Shown here piece by piece: positions 50,254-63,858 of a DNA stretch of 64,000 bases. Position 1 is the stretch's first letter; every line of letters starts with the position of its first letter. The DNA comes from Archilochus colubris (lineage: Eukaryota; Chordata; Aves; Apodiformes; Trochilidae). The translations under genes were made by a program, and so were the position numbers. The notes below the pieces were generated by a model that saw nothing but the letters and a program-made list of their open reading frames with translations, searched no databases and was not told where the DNA came from. The DNA is taken from contig CM041091.1 of NCBI GenBank assembly GCA_023079485.1, positions 32,882,146-32,946,145 of the forward strand, read 5' to 3'.

Positions 50254-51262
50254 AGGAAATCTTGGTGCACTGTTGGCCTACAGACTGCACCATTTAGCCT
50301 TGGTTATTCTGTAACTATATTACTATTTATTGAGCAGCATGTAAAACTAAAATAGAGGATTTCCATCGTTGTAAGAGTGTAGCAACACAGATGAGTTACA
50401 CTTCTGTTGTGTTTTAATTTCCAGTTAAGGTTTTGTTGGTTGGTAAAATATTTAGTTTCATGTTATTGCTCTTGAAAGTACTTCCAGCAGGTGATAGATT
50501 GGTTAGAACAAAATGCTTCAAGTTAGCAGTTGTTAGGGGTCTTGAGCTGAAATTGTGCACATGTAAGCAACAGAAATGTTTGGGTTTTGAGTTTTGTCAT
50601 TTTCACATTTATCTGGAAGTGAAGGAAAAGTCTGGAAGAGGACAGAGGTTGGGAGGTAAGTGGCAGAGCCCTCTGTCCCCAGGTCACCTCCAGCAGAGGA
50701 CTGCAGGACAGACCAGCTTGATATGGGACACAGGCTCAATACCTTTAACTTCATCAACTGGAAAAAACACCACAAAAGCAAGCTCAAAACAATTTATTTA
50801 TTCTTTTTTTTACATATTACCATTTTTGTCACCACCATTTGCTTAATAAAACCATTAGCTATCTCATCAGCTGCAGTATAGTTATGTTCAGGGCATTAGC
50901 AGCAGCACTGTCAGGCAGGCATCAGATCTGTTTCTTTGTTTAATTAACATTTGAATGATGATCTGAAAAGCCAACTAGGAGCTGGATGGATCTTTTGCAA
51001 GTCCTTTTTTTCCTGAGCTATTTGATAGAGTGACTTTAAGTGTTATTTAAACACCCAGACATCTTAAGAAGACAGATGATAGGAGGCCTAAATGGAATTT
51101 TATTCTAATTTATTAGTGGTTTTTTTTTAATGTAATGGATATCTTCATCTGTTTTCTACTCTCTTTATGTTGTTTACAAAAAACAAAGTCAACATTCTCT
51201 TTGCAAGCCATTAATAGAATATCCATGATGTTGTAGACTTAACACTTTCCAGTGCTGGAACA

Positions 51263-51292
51263 GCAGGAGGAGGAGGGAGGAGGAGGGAGAAA
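51263..51292. repeat. (GGA)n purine-rich run
   Basis: aggaggaggagggaggagga pattern; short, G-quadruplex-capable on the plus strand. Confidence 0.7.
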
Positions 51293-53887
51293 TGAAGATA
51301 ATTCATAGGGAAAAGAATTCAGGATATTTTGATCATGGATGTGAAATGAGCTGAAGATCAGCTAGACAGTGTTAGTACATATTATTCCAGATGAGAGGAA
51401 CCAGACAAGAAGTTTGGGTGGGGGCCAAAATGTCTGATAAGCAGAAACAAAAGATTTGTGCTGTGAGCCTTGGAGGGACTTGAAGCTGTTTGTCAGTGCT
51501 TTTGCTTTATAAACTGGTGAAAAGTGTTCTTTGGGAAGGCTTTTGGAACAAGTTTGTGACAATATTAGTGATGTGGTTATGTTTTTCTTTGAATGAGAAG
51601 GTTTGGGTATCTTCATGGTCTGGAATATGGATTTCTGGGTTGGGGGGGAGGTAAAGAGGAGCAGAGGGGAGGGATGCTGAGCAGTGGAAGGGAAAAGTGT
51701 GCAATGGAACACGAGCATGGTGAAACATTTACAGATCCTGGTAAATCGTGGTGGTGGTGACAGATTTATGGGCAGCTGAGAAGGGATCAAGTGGAAGGCA
51801 ACCTTTTCATCACCTGGCAGTCAGCAGGCTTTTGGAGTTGATGAAAAAGAGCCATGATTTACCCCGAAAACTTTAATGTGGAGTTTATGGGTTATTCAAA
51901 TTGCCTAAAATCACAAGATATGTCCAGCTGTGGAAGAGGTTCATGCAGAGAGGAGCAGACCTGCTGTGTCAGCAGGGAGCTGAGCACTTGTTTTCTGACT
52001 TCAGGGCTTCAGTTTTCTTTACAAGTGTTGGCAGCAGTGGTGAAACTTTTTTCAAGTGGTCATTGCATCTCTGATGGGTAATGGAATGAGAAACCTCTTT
52101 ACTCTAGAATGGGTTTTCTGTATTCTAAGATATTTTAACCATCTGATCAAATCAATCTGATTTGATTGATGTGGCTAGGTTTTCTATTTGCCCAATAAAA
52201 TACATTAAACTCCTCCCCCTTAAGTGTTTTTATGCCACAGGTGTCTGTCTCTACAGAGAGTTCTGTTCCTTTTTCTGTGGGTGGGGATTTTTAATGCTTT
52301 AGATGATGCAGGATGGAGAAACTACACATAAAGTTAGTCTAGTTTCTTTCTTAATACAAAAAGGAAAAAATATTTTGTGGCTTAAGGACAGATTTTAGTG
52401 ATTTGTTTCAGGTTCCAAACATTTTCCTTCATTAGTACTTGTTTGTCCTTTGAAACTTTTAGGGAACCTGTAACTTGATAATTTATTTAACAAGATGTGA
52501 ACATGTTGGACATTATGATGTATTCTAAATGAAAACTCAATGCTGCAGTACTGCAAATGAAAACCTAGGCAGAAAGATGAGCACTTTGCTGTTATAAAGG
52601 ATTAATTTTGCCTGCTGGGGCTGAACATTTTTTTTTTTTTTTTTTGCCAGTTCTGTTTCAACTGAGCTGAAGTTGACAAAGCTCTTTTCCTCTGCTCAGG
52701 CAGTCACTGTCCCTGGGAACTGGCAAGGATCAATGTGCTCTGAAAAAAAGGTTTTGCTTTGTTTTGACATTAGAGATTCTTTTCATGTGACACTGCCCTG
52801 GCTCAGTGCCCCTGGCCTGCATTTGGGCACTGTCACTCTTGGGTTCCATTACAGAGCTGACCCAGAGAACCCCACATCATTGCTCAGGCCACCAATTTGC
52901 ACTGATTTTGCCTAAATTGTTGCAATATTCCCACCTTAATCAGGTATATAGCAGTTTTGTTGTAGACAGAAATGGAGTCATGCTTCAGTTTTTGGCTTTT
53001 ACCTTTTTATGGTTATTATTCAAGCCAAAATATTAGTGGGGTTGTGTGACTTGGTGTGGCTGTACCCTGACAAACCAAATCCTTCTTGTTGTTGGATATG
53101 CAGGTGATGTGGAGCATTAACATCTGCCAAGCTAATTGCTTGGCCTTTCAATTGAATGAGAATTTTGCCACTGGGATAAATCAAACCAGATTTTCTTCCC
53201 CAAAGTGTTGTTAATGTATCTGTGAAACATTCCCATAGAATAATAAAAAAAATATATTTAAAAATAAAAATTAAAAGCATACAACAACAATATTTTCTCT
53301 TCATTTAGAGAAAATGAGGTTTAGATAATGGCAAAGGCAGAGGTATGTCTGTGTGTCTAGCCATAGAAATGCAGTGTGTGTGTAATTTATTCCTTTATAC
53401 ACAAAAAAAGCATGAACATTTTAAATTAACTTTCAAGAAAATAGTCTCATGGCTCTACTGAAATGTTGTGATTCCAGAATGTGGAGAAACTGTTGGTGGG
53501 AGTGAGGGGAGGAATACAGACATCTGATAAATAATTAGATAATAATTAAATGTCAATTAATACCAGGGGAACTGAGAGGCATTCAGGAAATACTTGAATT
53601 TTTAAGCTCCTTTGGGTAGGACCTACTTACCCAGACAGATTGGCAGCAAAAAGGTAAGCACAGGACAGGGGTTGGATTATGGGATCCCCAGCTCTTCCTG
53701 AAGGCTGCTTTGAGCCAAGGACTCGGCTGGATGGAGAGCTCAGATCCTCCAGCACGAGGATGCTCTGGTTCTGGTTTTTAGGGGTTGGGAAGGAGGCAGT
53801 GAGCCCTGAAGGCTTCTGTTTGCTGGTACACCAGTCCCTATTCCAGCTGCCTGCAAACTACACATTGCAGCTGACAGTGTTTCAACT

Positions 53888-53966
53888 ATAATAATAAAAA
53901 TAAAAATAATATAAAACTATAATAATAATAATAATAATAAATATAATAATGATAATGATAATAATG
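53888..53966. repeat. (TAA)n microsatellite
   Basis: ataataataaaaataaaaat, then a pure (ATA) run, then degenerate taatga units. Confidence 0.9.
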
Positions 53967-56900
53967 AAACAGGAAGCTTAGAGGGCTTTCCTTCAAATTA
54001 AATACTCTTTCAAGGCTTTGCAATGAGAGACAACTTTTCTTCAGGAAAATGAAGGCATTTTATCAAAAGAGCAGTCACCTCCTGTGATAGCTCAGGCCCT
54101 TCTAACAAGAGCTGATTTAGGAGCTGTAATCATCCAGACTGAATGCTGAAACAGAATGTGCCCTGGAAAAGAGATGTCTTACACTGAGAAGATGTAAGAA
54201 CTTGCTGGAAGCATTTATACCACCTGGGTGGAGAGCATGAAATCTGTTCCACCCTCTGCACGTCACCTCCTACCCCAGCCCTGTTACCATGTTGGACAAA
54301 ACTGATGGAAGTTTTACAGCCAAGGGGTGTAATTAACTAATAAGAAATTCAGAGTAGACTTAGAAGGTGTTCTTGTCATAAGAGAAGCAGCTGAGTTGAT
54401 ACAGGCTTGCATGGAATGAATGCAGAATAGCTTGAGTCAGAGGAAGAATAAATGCTGAGTGGGTTTTAGTCAGTATAAAGATATAAAGTTTTATTCAGTA
54501 TAAAAAGGACTTGGGTTACTCATTGCCTTGAAAAATACAGTACCCATGCTGCTTTAGTGCTGTGGAGTATAGCTCCCAGCAAATACTACTTCTCATAGCA
54601 TTTTCAAACTGGTAAATATATCTTGCTATGTTTTAAAACAGAACTGAAGAGCAATTTAATCTTTTTTAAGTTACTCCGTTCACAGCCTCTGGAAATGGAA
54701 GCTTCCTAAGGAAACCTTTCAATACTTGTGTGGAGTTCAGGTAATATTTATGATACTGGCACCTGTAAACCTTGCTTTTAGTCATTTATGAAAGGAAATT
54801 TCTGCAAAAATGGTGTTTTCAAGAGCTGACTGTTAAGTGTCAGGGTGCTCAGGGGTGTGAGGATGTTTTCCTATCCAGGAAACTTGCTGCCTCCCAATTT
54901 TTTTTTTAATTTATTTTTTTTTCATAGAGGGAAATTGCAAGTCCTGCCTGATTTCAGAGCTATAGCATCCCCAGGAGCCTTCCATGCCTTCCTTCTTCAG
55001 ACCTGTCACAGTCTGCTTGCTTTATAGAGTCAGTCAGCTCACAGAGGGGTAACATAAAATATTTTTTTTTTGTTCTAATCCTGCTTATATGTTCATTAGG
55101 TCCCAAACAACCTCTTGGCAACTCTGGTGTCCCTTGTACAAACCAATACTTTCCATAAGCTTCAGTGAGATGCTCACTTTTCAGGCACTGTCCCAAATGA
55201 GCCCAGAGACTCTCAGTTTCCCTTTGCTTTGAATTAAATATGAAGTATTGGTGGTAGTGAAATTCAGAGTGTGCTGGGATGGTTCTAAAGGCTGCACACT
55301 CTGGTCCTGTTCTTACAGATGGATGTTTTCTAGTGAGATGTATTCATGGCATTTGAAAACTTATGTGGGAAGATTTGTCACTAGGTGGCAGAATTAGACT
55401 GCATTAGTACTAACTTTTTTTTATGATTTGTCCAGTCAACTTCTTTCTGTTCCATGGATACCTCTCTGCTAAAAATAAGTTCTAATAAATGCAGCTCATT
55501 TGAAGGAGTATTTTTTAAAAAAAATAGCAGATATAGTATATAGTATAATAGGCTTCAGAGCTGCTGTAAATCTTTGATTAATAGTTTTGATTAATAGTTC
55601 ACTTTGGGGGTGTGACAAAACCTGCTCTTGAAATCTTCCCTCCCCCATTTCTGAAGTATTTTGGAATGCAAATCTGTAGATGATATGTAAATGAAAACAT
55701 GTTGTTCCCCTCTGGTGTTTTCCACACGTGTATAATATTCAGATATTGCTTTAACTACACGTGCAGATGAGGTATTTATATGTGCAAATGTCTTTTCTTG
55801 TCTCTAAATTACAGTTTTCCTAGCAGAACAGTTAATTCACAAGCACAATTAAGGTTAATTACAAATTAGGTTTTTTTCCTGCAAGGGAAAATTTTAAGTC
55901 TTTTTAGCTGGGGACATAAGCAAAAATGAAAAAGCTGTGTTTTAATTGGAAAAACACTGATTATGCCATTTGCATTCTGGTCTTAATTCATTAGCTTCTA
56001 CTGAAAACAAAAATCATTATTTTTCCATATAGATTCTATCTTGGTGCCTCGATCTGACAGATGCATCAGTATGGGAGCAGTGATGCAGAACTTGAGGACA
56101 TTTGATTTGGGGGAATAGCACATAGATTTTGGAAACACTTGCTCTGTGCTGAGATGTTTGGAAAGTGTTTGGAATATCTGAAGGAATTTAGGAGCTTTAG
56201 TTCCTTCCCTTTTCAGAGGAAATGCTGCAGAGCACGTTGTAGGAGGCTGAGAGCCAAGGATGTCCTGGAGATGCTGATTAAAGGTCAGTAGCCCTAAAGG
56301 AGCTTTTGCTTATAGTCCAGTTCTCTCTGTGTCTCCTACTAGAAAGTAGTACAGACTTTAAATTATAATGAAGCAACTAGGTCAAGGACTGCTTAGACAG
56401 ATTATTAAAAGAATAATTTAAAAAAAGGATGCTAAAAAAAGGTATTTTCTGAGCAGACATTAGGGAAAACATAATTTTACTTTTCTGTTATTCCATAGAT
56501 TAAATTATAGGTGTAATAGTCTCTAGAATGCTCTCTAACATAATTATAAAAATGAAGAATAAAATGAGGCTTGGTTTCCTTCCATATATTTTAATTTTTT
56601 AATTTTAAATTACTTTATTAAAATCTTTTTTCCTTAGCCAGGAGTTGGTTATTCAAGGTAGGCAGGTGGAAAAGCAGCTGTTTGCTTTTTATGTATCTCC
56701 TGCCTTCTGGATCTGTGAAGAATATGATTTTGAGCCCAGAAATATTCCTCTCAGTGAAAGAGTAGACATGCCTGCTCTTTCCTCTGACTTCCTTAGCAGT
56801 TCTTATAGGGAATGGAAGTTACATTTCTTTTCAGATTTTCAAGACACTGTTCAGTGAATTCCTTGCCTTGAACATGTGGTACTGCTGAAGTCAGAAGTTG

Positions 56901-57238
56901 GTATCAGAGGTGCCCAGTGGGATGAGACCACCAACAGAAAGGGTGTTCTGAAGCAACAGGAGCAACTGCTGGAGCTGGCAGATGTTCAACTCTTATAAGT
57001 CTAAAAATAATTAACATTTAATAAACAAGATGCTTTTTCCTGATAAACAGCTGATAAAGCTTAAATGTCTGCTTGGAATCAGGCAACTCATTTTCAAGTC
57101 TTTTGCATATTTTTAGGTAACTCCTGAAATAACTTAAAGAATTAGTTCTCTACCATGAATCTGTTCCATGAAATCTCCAGGTTGTCCTTGTGGATCTTTT
57201 TTCTGCAGTGAAGGAGAACACTCCTAAAACATGAGAGT

Positions 57239-57282
57239 ATGTTTTTATGCATATGTTTTTATGTATGTTTTTATGCTTTTCA
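57239..57282. repeat. Short tandem repeat of atgtttttatgcat-like units
   Basis: Three to four copies of tatgtttttatg over about 44 bp. Confidence 0.75.
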
Positions 57283-57519
57283 TGTTTAAAACTGACAGTA
57301 TTTAAGAACTGATAGATAAAGTAAGCTTAGTCAGATTCATTTAGATCTTCCAAAGCTGAGACTTATTTCTTCATGCACTTGTAACAAACCCTCAGTATTT
57401 TAAGTCATCAGAGCTTGCCTGAAATAATTTTTTTAGTTGAAAAATATTACTGTACAAGTTCCCCAGCTCATTACAGGCAGGCTCTAATCTCTAGCATGAC
57501 CTAAGTAATAGGATTTCCT

Positions 57520-57735
57520 CTTCAAATTCTTGCTCCTGGCTGAACTGGAATAACTGTGGAGAATCCACTACAGCAGTAGGTAAATTGTTCCAGAGATTAA
57601 TTACCCCTGTTCAAAAGGTACACCTTGTTTCTGGTGTATACTTCATTAGTTTCAGTCTCCAGTCAATGCATCTTCCTCTGCTTTTCCCTACTGCCTTGAA
57701 GAGCTGAGATGTCACCACCAGTTTTTCCTCCCTGT
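57520..57735 (-). mobile_element. Ancient CR1/L3-type LINE remnant
   Basis: Minus-strand 3' region recognised by gttccagagattaattaccc, then aaggtacaccttgtttctgg and the cagtctccagtcaatgcatc segment that recurs in old CR1/L3 3' ends. Heavily diverged. Confidence 0.65.
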
Positions 57736-57938
57736 TTAGATTCCAGCTGCATCCAAGCTTTTATATTTCATAACTGATCCAAAAATCTCCCTGGGGAGTT
57801 TTGCTGGGGTCTGGTTGCATTGCAGATGACACCAGGCTGCTTCCTACCAGTCCTCAGCTGGAGCAAACATCCAAAAGATCTTCACACTAACACAGCAGTT
57901 TGTACAATCTGATATATAACACATAAATCTGTCTGTTT

Positions 57939-58006
57939 GTGTGTGCATCTCTGTATGTATACACCTATGTGTATATATATGTGTATATATATATGTATAT
58001 GTGTGG
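57939..58006. repeat. (TG/TA)n dinucleotide-rich microsatellite
   Basis: gtgtgtgcatctctgtatgt followed by tatatatgtgtatatatatatg. Alternating purine-pyrimidine. Confidence 0.9.
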
Positions 58007-58675
58007 ACTAAATAGAAAACTAACCATAACTTCACCCCAAAATTACTTGTTGCACCAACTGGGTGGGGATTTTTTGCTGCATTTTATTCCCAATTGGCAT
58101 TCAAAAGAGTTTAATCCTGGTTTTTAAAATGGCACCTGCATATTATACACAGCACAACAGAATAGGTTTCTAATTTGTATTCAGATGGAGAGCCATTCAA
58201 TAAATCAGGAAAGAACCTACTCTGTATGAAAGAAGTTTTCTTTCCCCCTTTGGTAAAGTGCAAGAGAATTCTGCTTAAATGAAGCATGCAATTTTAATCA
58301 ATTCTACCCCAAGAAAAGAAGAGAAACAGCTGCTGCTTGGTAATTGGTAAATGTCTTCACCAATGGACTCATCATTTACTCACTGCAGCCCTAAATTCTG
58401 TAAATAAAGGTGTTAGAACCCTGGGCCATGGCTGCCCGTGTGCTTGCAGCTAAGCAGCTCAGCTAAGAGATGAAAAATTTGATTTCAGAAGACAAATATG
58501 TGCCCATCACCCTCACAGATTCATTGTTTTCATCTAATAATCCCATTTGCTGTGACAGGTCAGGTCTCTTGTGTGAAACCAGTGGAAAACTGTATTTAAC
58601 CTCCTTAGGTGAAAGATTAATTTCTTGTTAAAAATTATCCCAACCAGTGATGATTTCCTCACTCTGAAGAAGGAT

Positions 58676-58965
58676 TCTTGTACAGAACCAGAGACTCTGG
58701 GGAGCTGGAAGGGACCTCCAGGGCTCCTTCAGTCCCTCTCTCTGCTCAGATCAGAGCAGGTTGCTCAAGGCCTTGTCCAGCTCTAAAGATGGAGATGCCA
58801 CAGCTGCCCTGTTTGTGTTTCACCACTTGTGCTAAAATAGTTTCCTTATATCAAGGCAGTGTTTCCCATGACCCAAGGTGAGTGTGTAACCCCCTCTCCT
58901 TCCTTTGTGCACCCAGGAGCAGGGATTCTCCACCTCCTCTGCACCTCCACTATCTCTTTTTTCCC
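58676..58965 (-). mobile_element. CR1 LINE fragment, degenerate
   Basis: Minus strand. Begins with the CR1 3' signature (gagctggaagggacctccag), then agcaggttgctcaaggcctt and a decayed end of ORF2. No usable frame. Confidence 0.8.
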
Positions 58966-59149
58966 CCCCCTTCTCTCCACACATCTTCATTTAGCTGAAT
59001 TGATTTTCCACAAGCTCTGTTGCTTTAATTTCTAGCCCCTCTTTTGGGGTTGGGATTGAGTGCTGCCTATTCCTGCTTGCTCATTGCCAGGTTTGCAGCA
59101 GAGCTGCAAAGTTTTCCAGGGAACTATAATGTGGTGAAATGGAAAACTT

Positions 59150-59350
59150 CAGTTCCACTTGACAAAAGTTTTAATCTTTTCTTCCTCTTTCCTTCCTGTT
59201 CTTTCACACTTTTTTCTCTCGTGTCCTGTTCCCTTCTTTATCTTTTTTTTATTAGTAGTAGTAGTATTTTTTTTATCTTCCTTGCAAGTATTTTTTGCTC
59301 TGTGCTCTGTGGTTATGTTCTTATCTTTTGTTTTCTTTTGCCCTTGCCTC
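59150..59350. repeat. T-rich low-complexity stretch
   Basis: Pyrimidine-rich, with a short (TAG)n run (agtagtagtag). Open frames in it encode only Phe/Leu/Ser-rich peptides. Confidence 0.6.
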
Positions 59351-59373
59351 TAGGTTTCTTGTTCACGTTTTGA

Positions 59374-62127
59374 TTTTCCAACTTATTTCTTCCAGCCTTC
59401 CTTGTCCTTGTTTCCCCTCTTCATACACAGAGGGGCTGTTAGGGGCCTCTCCACATGATTCTGGGACTATTCCAGTGCTGTGTATTTACCTGAAAAATAT
59501 TTGCTTTGGGTTACTTAGCTAATAAACACAAAGAGCTATAAAAAATCCAAACATAAGCTCTGATTTCATTTGAATAAATGAAGTCAAAATTAATTGGCAA
59601 GCAAAAAGCTATAAAGAATTCAATCCTATTTTGTTTCCTTTAGAATAGGTTTTTAAGATAGACTCTAGAGCCATTTCAGAGTCTCTGAAGAAGGCCATAA
59701 TGTTGGAAATCCCTTTGCCATAATGTTTTTAAGTCCTTTTTCTTGGAAGGATGGAAAAAGCTGCAGTTGAGTAGCTCAGGCAGGGGGGTTCAGTGCTGGC
59801 TCTGCAGAATCACTGCTTCAGAGCAGGATGCTGAGGAAAGAGATGAGGTAGCTCTGAATTAATCTGCATAAAGCATTGCTCTTCATTTGCAGCATGGAAG
59901 GAATTTTCTGAATATTACCACCCAAATAATGTCATTTTAGGTGTAGGGCTCTGTAGGGCTGTAATTATGTCTTTAATTTCTAGGCTGTCCCCAAACCCCA
60001 TCTCATCCTGGGTGATAGAGGGGAGCAGGGTAGTCCAGGAATAACAGAACCTCAGCATAAAAACTTCTTTTGGGATTCAGCAGCTGTTTCTCTGTTAAAC
60101 TGTAAATCCATAAAGATTTGTGTGCTGATTGCTGCATTGTTTGACACCTATTCAGCCCTGATGCTTGGCAATCACAGAGCTGATGATAAAATTGTTGTTA
60201 CCCTCCAGCCATCCTGTGCTTAAAACCTGTATTCCTTGTGATGATTTTTGTTAACTGTCACAGCTTTCTCTTCCCTAGGCTCTGCTCATCCACAGAATTT
60301 ATTTCTACTCACTGCAGCTTGGTACTCTTCAGTAAGTAACCTGTAGCATGGTTTTTTTACTGTTGTCTTCTTTACAACCTGGTGGGGCAGGCACAAAGTC
60401 TCTGAAGGTCTTTCCCTTGGAGCATCCATGGGGCTGCCAGCTCCCCTCTGCTGATTTTCCTGTTATTTTGGTAAACAGTGCTGGTTTTACTGGACAGCTT
60501 TATGTCCCACATTTCTGTCCTGCCTGGAAATGTGATAAATGATGCAGGAGGGAATGGTGTTGCTTTGTTTCTTTTCTGACCTATCCATCATTCTTGGCCT
60601 GCTCAAACTCTTTCCAGAGCTGGTGGGCTCACACACTTGTATACATTTTCTTACACATATTGTCCCAAAGTTTTTGAAATTTCTTCTACATTCATTTAAG
60701 AAGTGGATGTTATTGGCTGTCTTTCCTTGATGCACAAAAAACCCCCCAAACAAACCAGCTTTTTGTCATATTTTTGTCAATATTTGCATCCAAGGAGCCA
60801 GGGTTAGAAAACTTTCTGAGTGTATTAATTATTGAAGATTTTCTAGCAAAAATCATGGTGGAACTCTGCATTCAACAGATTCATGTGTTGTAAAACAGGA
60901 TGCTTACTTCTGCTTGCTGAGATCAGGTTTTTTAGTTCCATTTCATGAGTTGTTCATTGCATTTGCTCACCCAGCCAGGCTGGTTGGGCAGGGAACATTT
61001 CCTCAGCACTGCCCCATGGACCTCATGTGTAAATCTTACCAAAAATCCATTTCATTGCTGTGCTGCCTGGGCTGGGACTCTCACTTTGGGGATGATGGGC
61101 ACAGATCTCTTTGCCTTTTACTGTGAATTTAACCACATTACCATGGTGGTTGGTCTGCTTACTACTGGGTTAAACACATCCTAATACTTGGAAAAGTTCT
61201 GTGATGAGTGTAAGTGATTTCTTATTTAGAAATGGGAAAAAAAAAAAAAAAGTAGTGAACTCTTAACTGTTGACAACTGGAACTTGGTTTGGATGTGACT
61301 GACACAGAAACATCATCAAGCCAAGCACTGCACTGAGGACTCATTAGTTCAGAGTCCTACAGTCTTCTTAATTGTAACCTCTGAGAGATAAATGCAGGTA
61401 ATTAATAACAAATCAGATTTGGGGCTGACTATTATACACAGAACTGGAAAAAGGTAACTCTCTCTGTTTTCTGCATCAGCATAGGGAGATTTTTGGGATG
61501 GCTGGCAGGGAAAAAATTCCCATTATGCTGGGGACTGTAGGTGCTAAGTTTTTGAAAGGCATAAAACAATATGGTTGCTTGTAACAGCAACAGGCTGGGC
61601 TTGATGAGCTGGAAGATCTCTTGTAGTGCTGCATTTTGAAGTTTTAAGCTACATATTTATGTATCTGTATAGAGAAGATGTAAAGATGTAGTGTCATATG
61701 AGAGGGGCTGTGGAACCATGCTGGGAAGAGTCAGTAGCAGAGGATGGCAGCTGAAAATCAGCTGATATTTAAATCAATTTAAGAAAATAAGTAACAGAAT
61801 AATGTCTGATGAGATAGTTCTTTAGCTGCCTGGCTCCAATATTGTACTGGTCTTTCACAAGATTTTTATTTCTGTTATTCTGAGCAAACATCCTTGTCCT
61901 TATTTTCATTTCCTATTATGGCTGAGCCTTTGAGAAGCAGAATGTTTTGAAACTAAATGAAGAAGTGGATCTTCTAAAAAGCCTGGTGTGGCCAGAACAG
62001 TTAATGGTGGTGTTGAGAGCATCTGAACCACTGGTCCTTAAAAAGAGAGGAAGGATGAGGGTGAAGGTGCAAGACAAGCACTTGTTAAAATAAGATTTTA
62101 AACTTCACTGAGACTTTCAGCTGGTCT
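59374..62127. other. Non-coding stretch, no gene recognised
   Basis: AT-rich, no exon or family recognised. A gcttgatgagctggaagatc piece near 61600 may be a worn CR1 scrap. Confidence 0.4.
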
Positions 62128-62390
62128 AATCCTATAGATGCTGAAGTGATGATGACAGACATGAAATCAGGCAAGAGAGGTTTCTGGCTGGGTATGAGAA
62201 AAAAAACTCTTCACCATGAGCAGTGGAACACTCAGCCCAGGGAGGTCGTGCCCCATCCTCAACCCTAGAAGTTTTCAGGACTGAACTGGACAAATCCCTC
62301 AGCAGCCTGGTCTGGGTTCAGAGGTGACCCTGCTGTGAGCAGGGACCTCCTGAGATCCCTGCCAGTTTTCCTGATGCTGTGATTAAGGCA
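62128..62390 (+). mobile_element. CR1 LINE fragment, degenerate
   Basis: Plus strand. Segments such as gggaggtcgtgccccatcct, aactggacaaatccctcagc and gcagggacctcctgagatcc follow the order of a CR1 3' end. The final octamers have decayed to gctgtgatt. Confidence 0.75.
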
Positions 62391-62961
62391 ATCCTTGACA
62401 CTCACTGAAGAGAAGGTGCAGAGTTTATGATCTTATCACTTGTGCTGGGGATAATGCTCAGAGAGAGCTGATGGAGACATTAAACAGCTGCTGAAAGCTC
62501 TGGGACAGACATGCAGTAGCAATGAAATAAAAGCATCTTAAATACCTTTGCCTTTTAAGTATGAAAAGGGTGTTTTAAGAAATTACCCAAGGAGAAAGAA
62601 ACCTTTTTTTCAGAGCTATGCTTTGTCTCTTTTGGAACAGAGGGGTAAGTCCAGGTCCTTTGGGTTTCAGTATCTTCCAGGGGACAGCTGGAAATATGAA
62701 GGTCAGATCCTCACACCAGAGTGGGAATTGGGAATTCAGTGGGACAAAGAATGACTTCTGGTGGGAAATGTAGATGTTGGAATGCCATCTCCTCTCTGAG
62801 CAAACAGGTAGCCAGGGCAGGAGAAGAGTTGGGGTTCAAATGTGGATTTATTAGCACTTATTTCTGTGCTCTTTTCCATCCTCTTACCCTCCTCTGAAGT
62901 GAGGGAACCCTTCAAGGGACTTCAGAAAGCTCCTAGGAGTGCATCAGGCTTTTAAAAGACA

Positions 62962-63038
62962 TTTATGGTATGCATTTATGGTATGTTGGTATATTATGGT
63001 ATACATAATATGGTATATTATGGTATACATTTATGGTG
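62962..63038. repeat. (TATGGTATA)n AT-rich repeat
   Basis: Irregular copies of tatggtat/atttatggta, partly palindromic with tatac. Lies 0.12 kb before the polypyrimidine tract. Confidence 0.85.
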
Positions 63039-63155
63039 CTATTCCCTGTCTTTACAAGCTCAATTATTTTCAGTTCTCTTGCATATTAGGGCTTGGCAAC
63101 CATTGGTGCATTTTTGCTCTTGTTTATCAGAATTTTACATGGCAGTCAAACCAAA

Positions 63156-63858
63156 TTTTTCCTTTTTCCTTTTTCCTTTTTCCTTTTTCCTTTTTCCTTT
63201 TTCCTTTTTCCTTTTTCCTTTTTCCTTTTTCCTTTTTCCTTTTTCCTTTTTCTTTTTCCTTTCTCCTTTCTCCTTTCTCCTTTCTCCTTTCTCCTTTTTC
63301 TTTCTCCTTTTTCTTTCTCCTTTTTCTTTTCCTTTCTCCTTTCTCCTTTCTCCTTTCTCCTTTCTCCTTTCTCCTTTTCCTTTCTCCTTTTCCTTTTCCT
63401 TTTCCTTTTCCTTTTTCTTTTTCTTTTCCTTTTTCTTTTTCTTTTTCTTTTCCTTTTTCTTTTTCTTTTTCTTTTCCTTTTTCTTTTTCTTTTCCTTTTT
63501 CTTCTTCTTTTTCTTTTCCTTTCTCCTCTTCTTTTCCTCTTTCTCTTTCTTTTCCTTTTCCTTTTTCTTTTTCTTTTTCTTTTTCTTTTTCTTTTTCTTT
63601 TTCTTTTCCTTTTTCTTTTTCTTTTTCTTTTCTCTTTTCCTCTTTCTTTTCCTTTTCCTTTTCCTTTTCCTTTTCCTTTTCCTTTTCCTTTTCCTTTTCC
63701 TTTTCTTTTTCCTTTTCCTTTTCCTTTTCCTTTTCCTTTTCCTTTTCCTTTTCCTTTTTCTTTTGCTTTTTCCTATTCCTTTTGCCTTTGCCTTTGCCTT
63801 TTTCTTTCTTTTTTTTTTCTTTTTCCCGTTTTCCTTTTCCTTTCCTTTTCCTTTTCCT
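63156..63858. repeat. Polypyrimidine composite satellite
   Basis: Plus strand is only C and T from 63156 to 63764 (609 bp), then nearly so to 63858 with a few G and A. It moves through zones: (CCTTTTT)n heptamers, (CTCCTTT)n heptamers, (CTTTTT)n and (CCTTTT)n hexamers, then (GCCTTT)n. The long Phe/Leu- or Lys/Arg-rich frames through it are not genes. Confidence 0.97.

Larger units (their letters stand above)
46717..57500. other. DHX32 5' intron or flank, no gene recognised
   Basis: 11 kb with no exon matching a known family on either strand. Holds the tandem duplication at 50125-50253, purine-rich (GGA)n at about 51263-51290, a poly(T) run at 52629-52646 and the (TAA)n array at 53888-53966. 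In human the DHX32 5' UTR exon lies far upstream next to FANK1, so this is probably intron. Confidence 0.45.
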
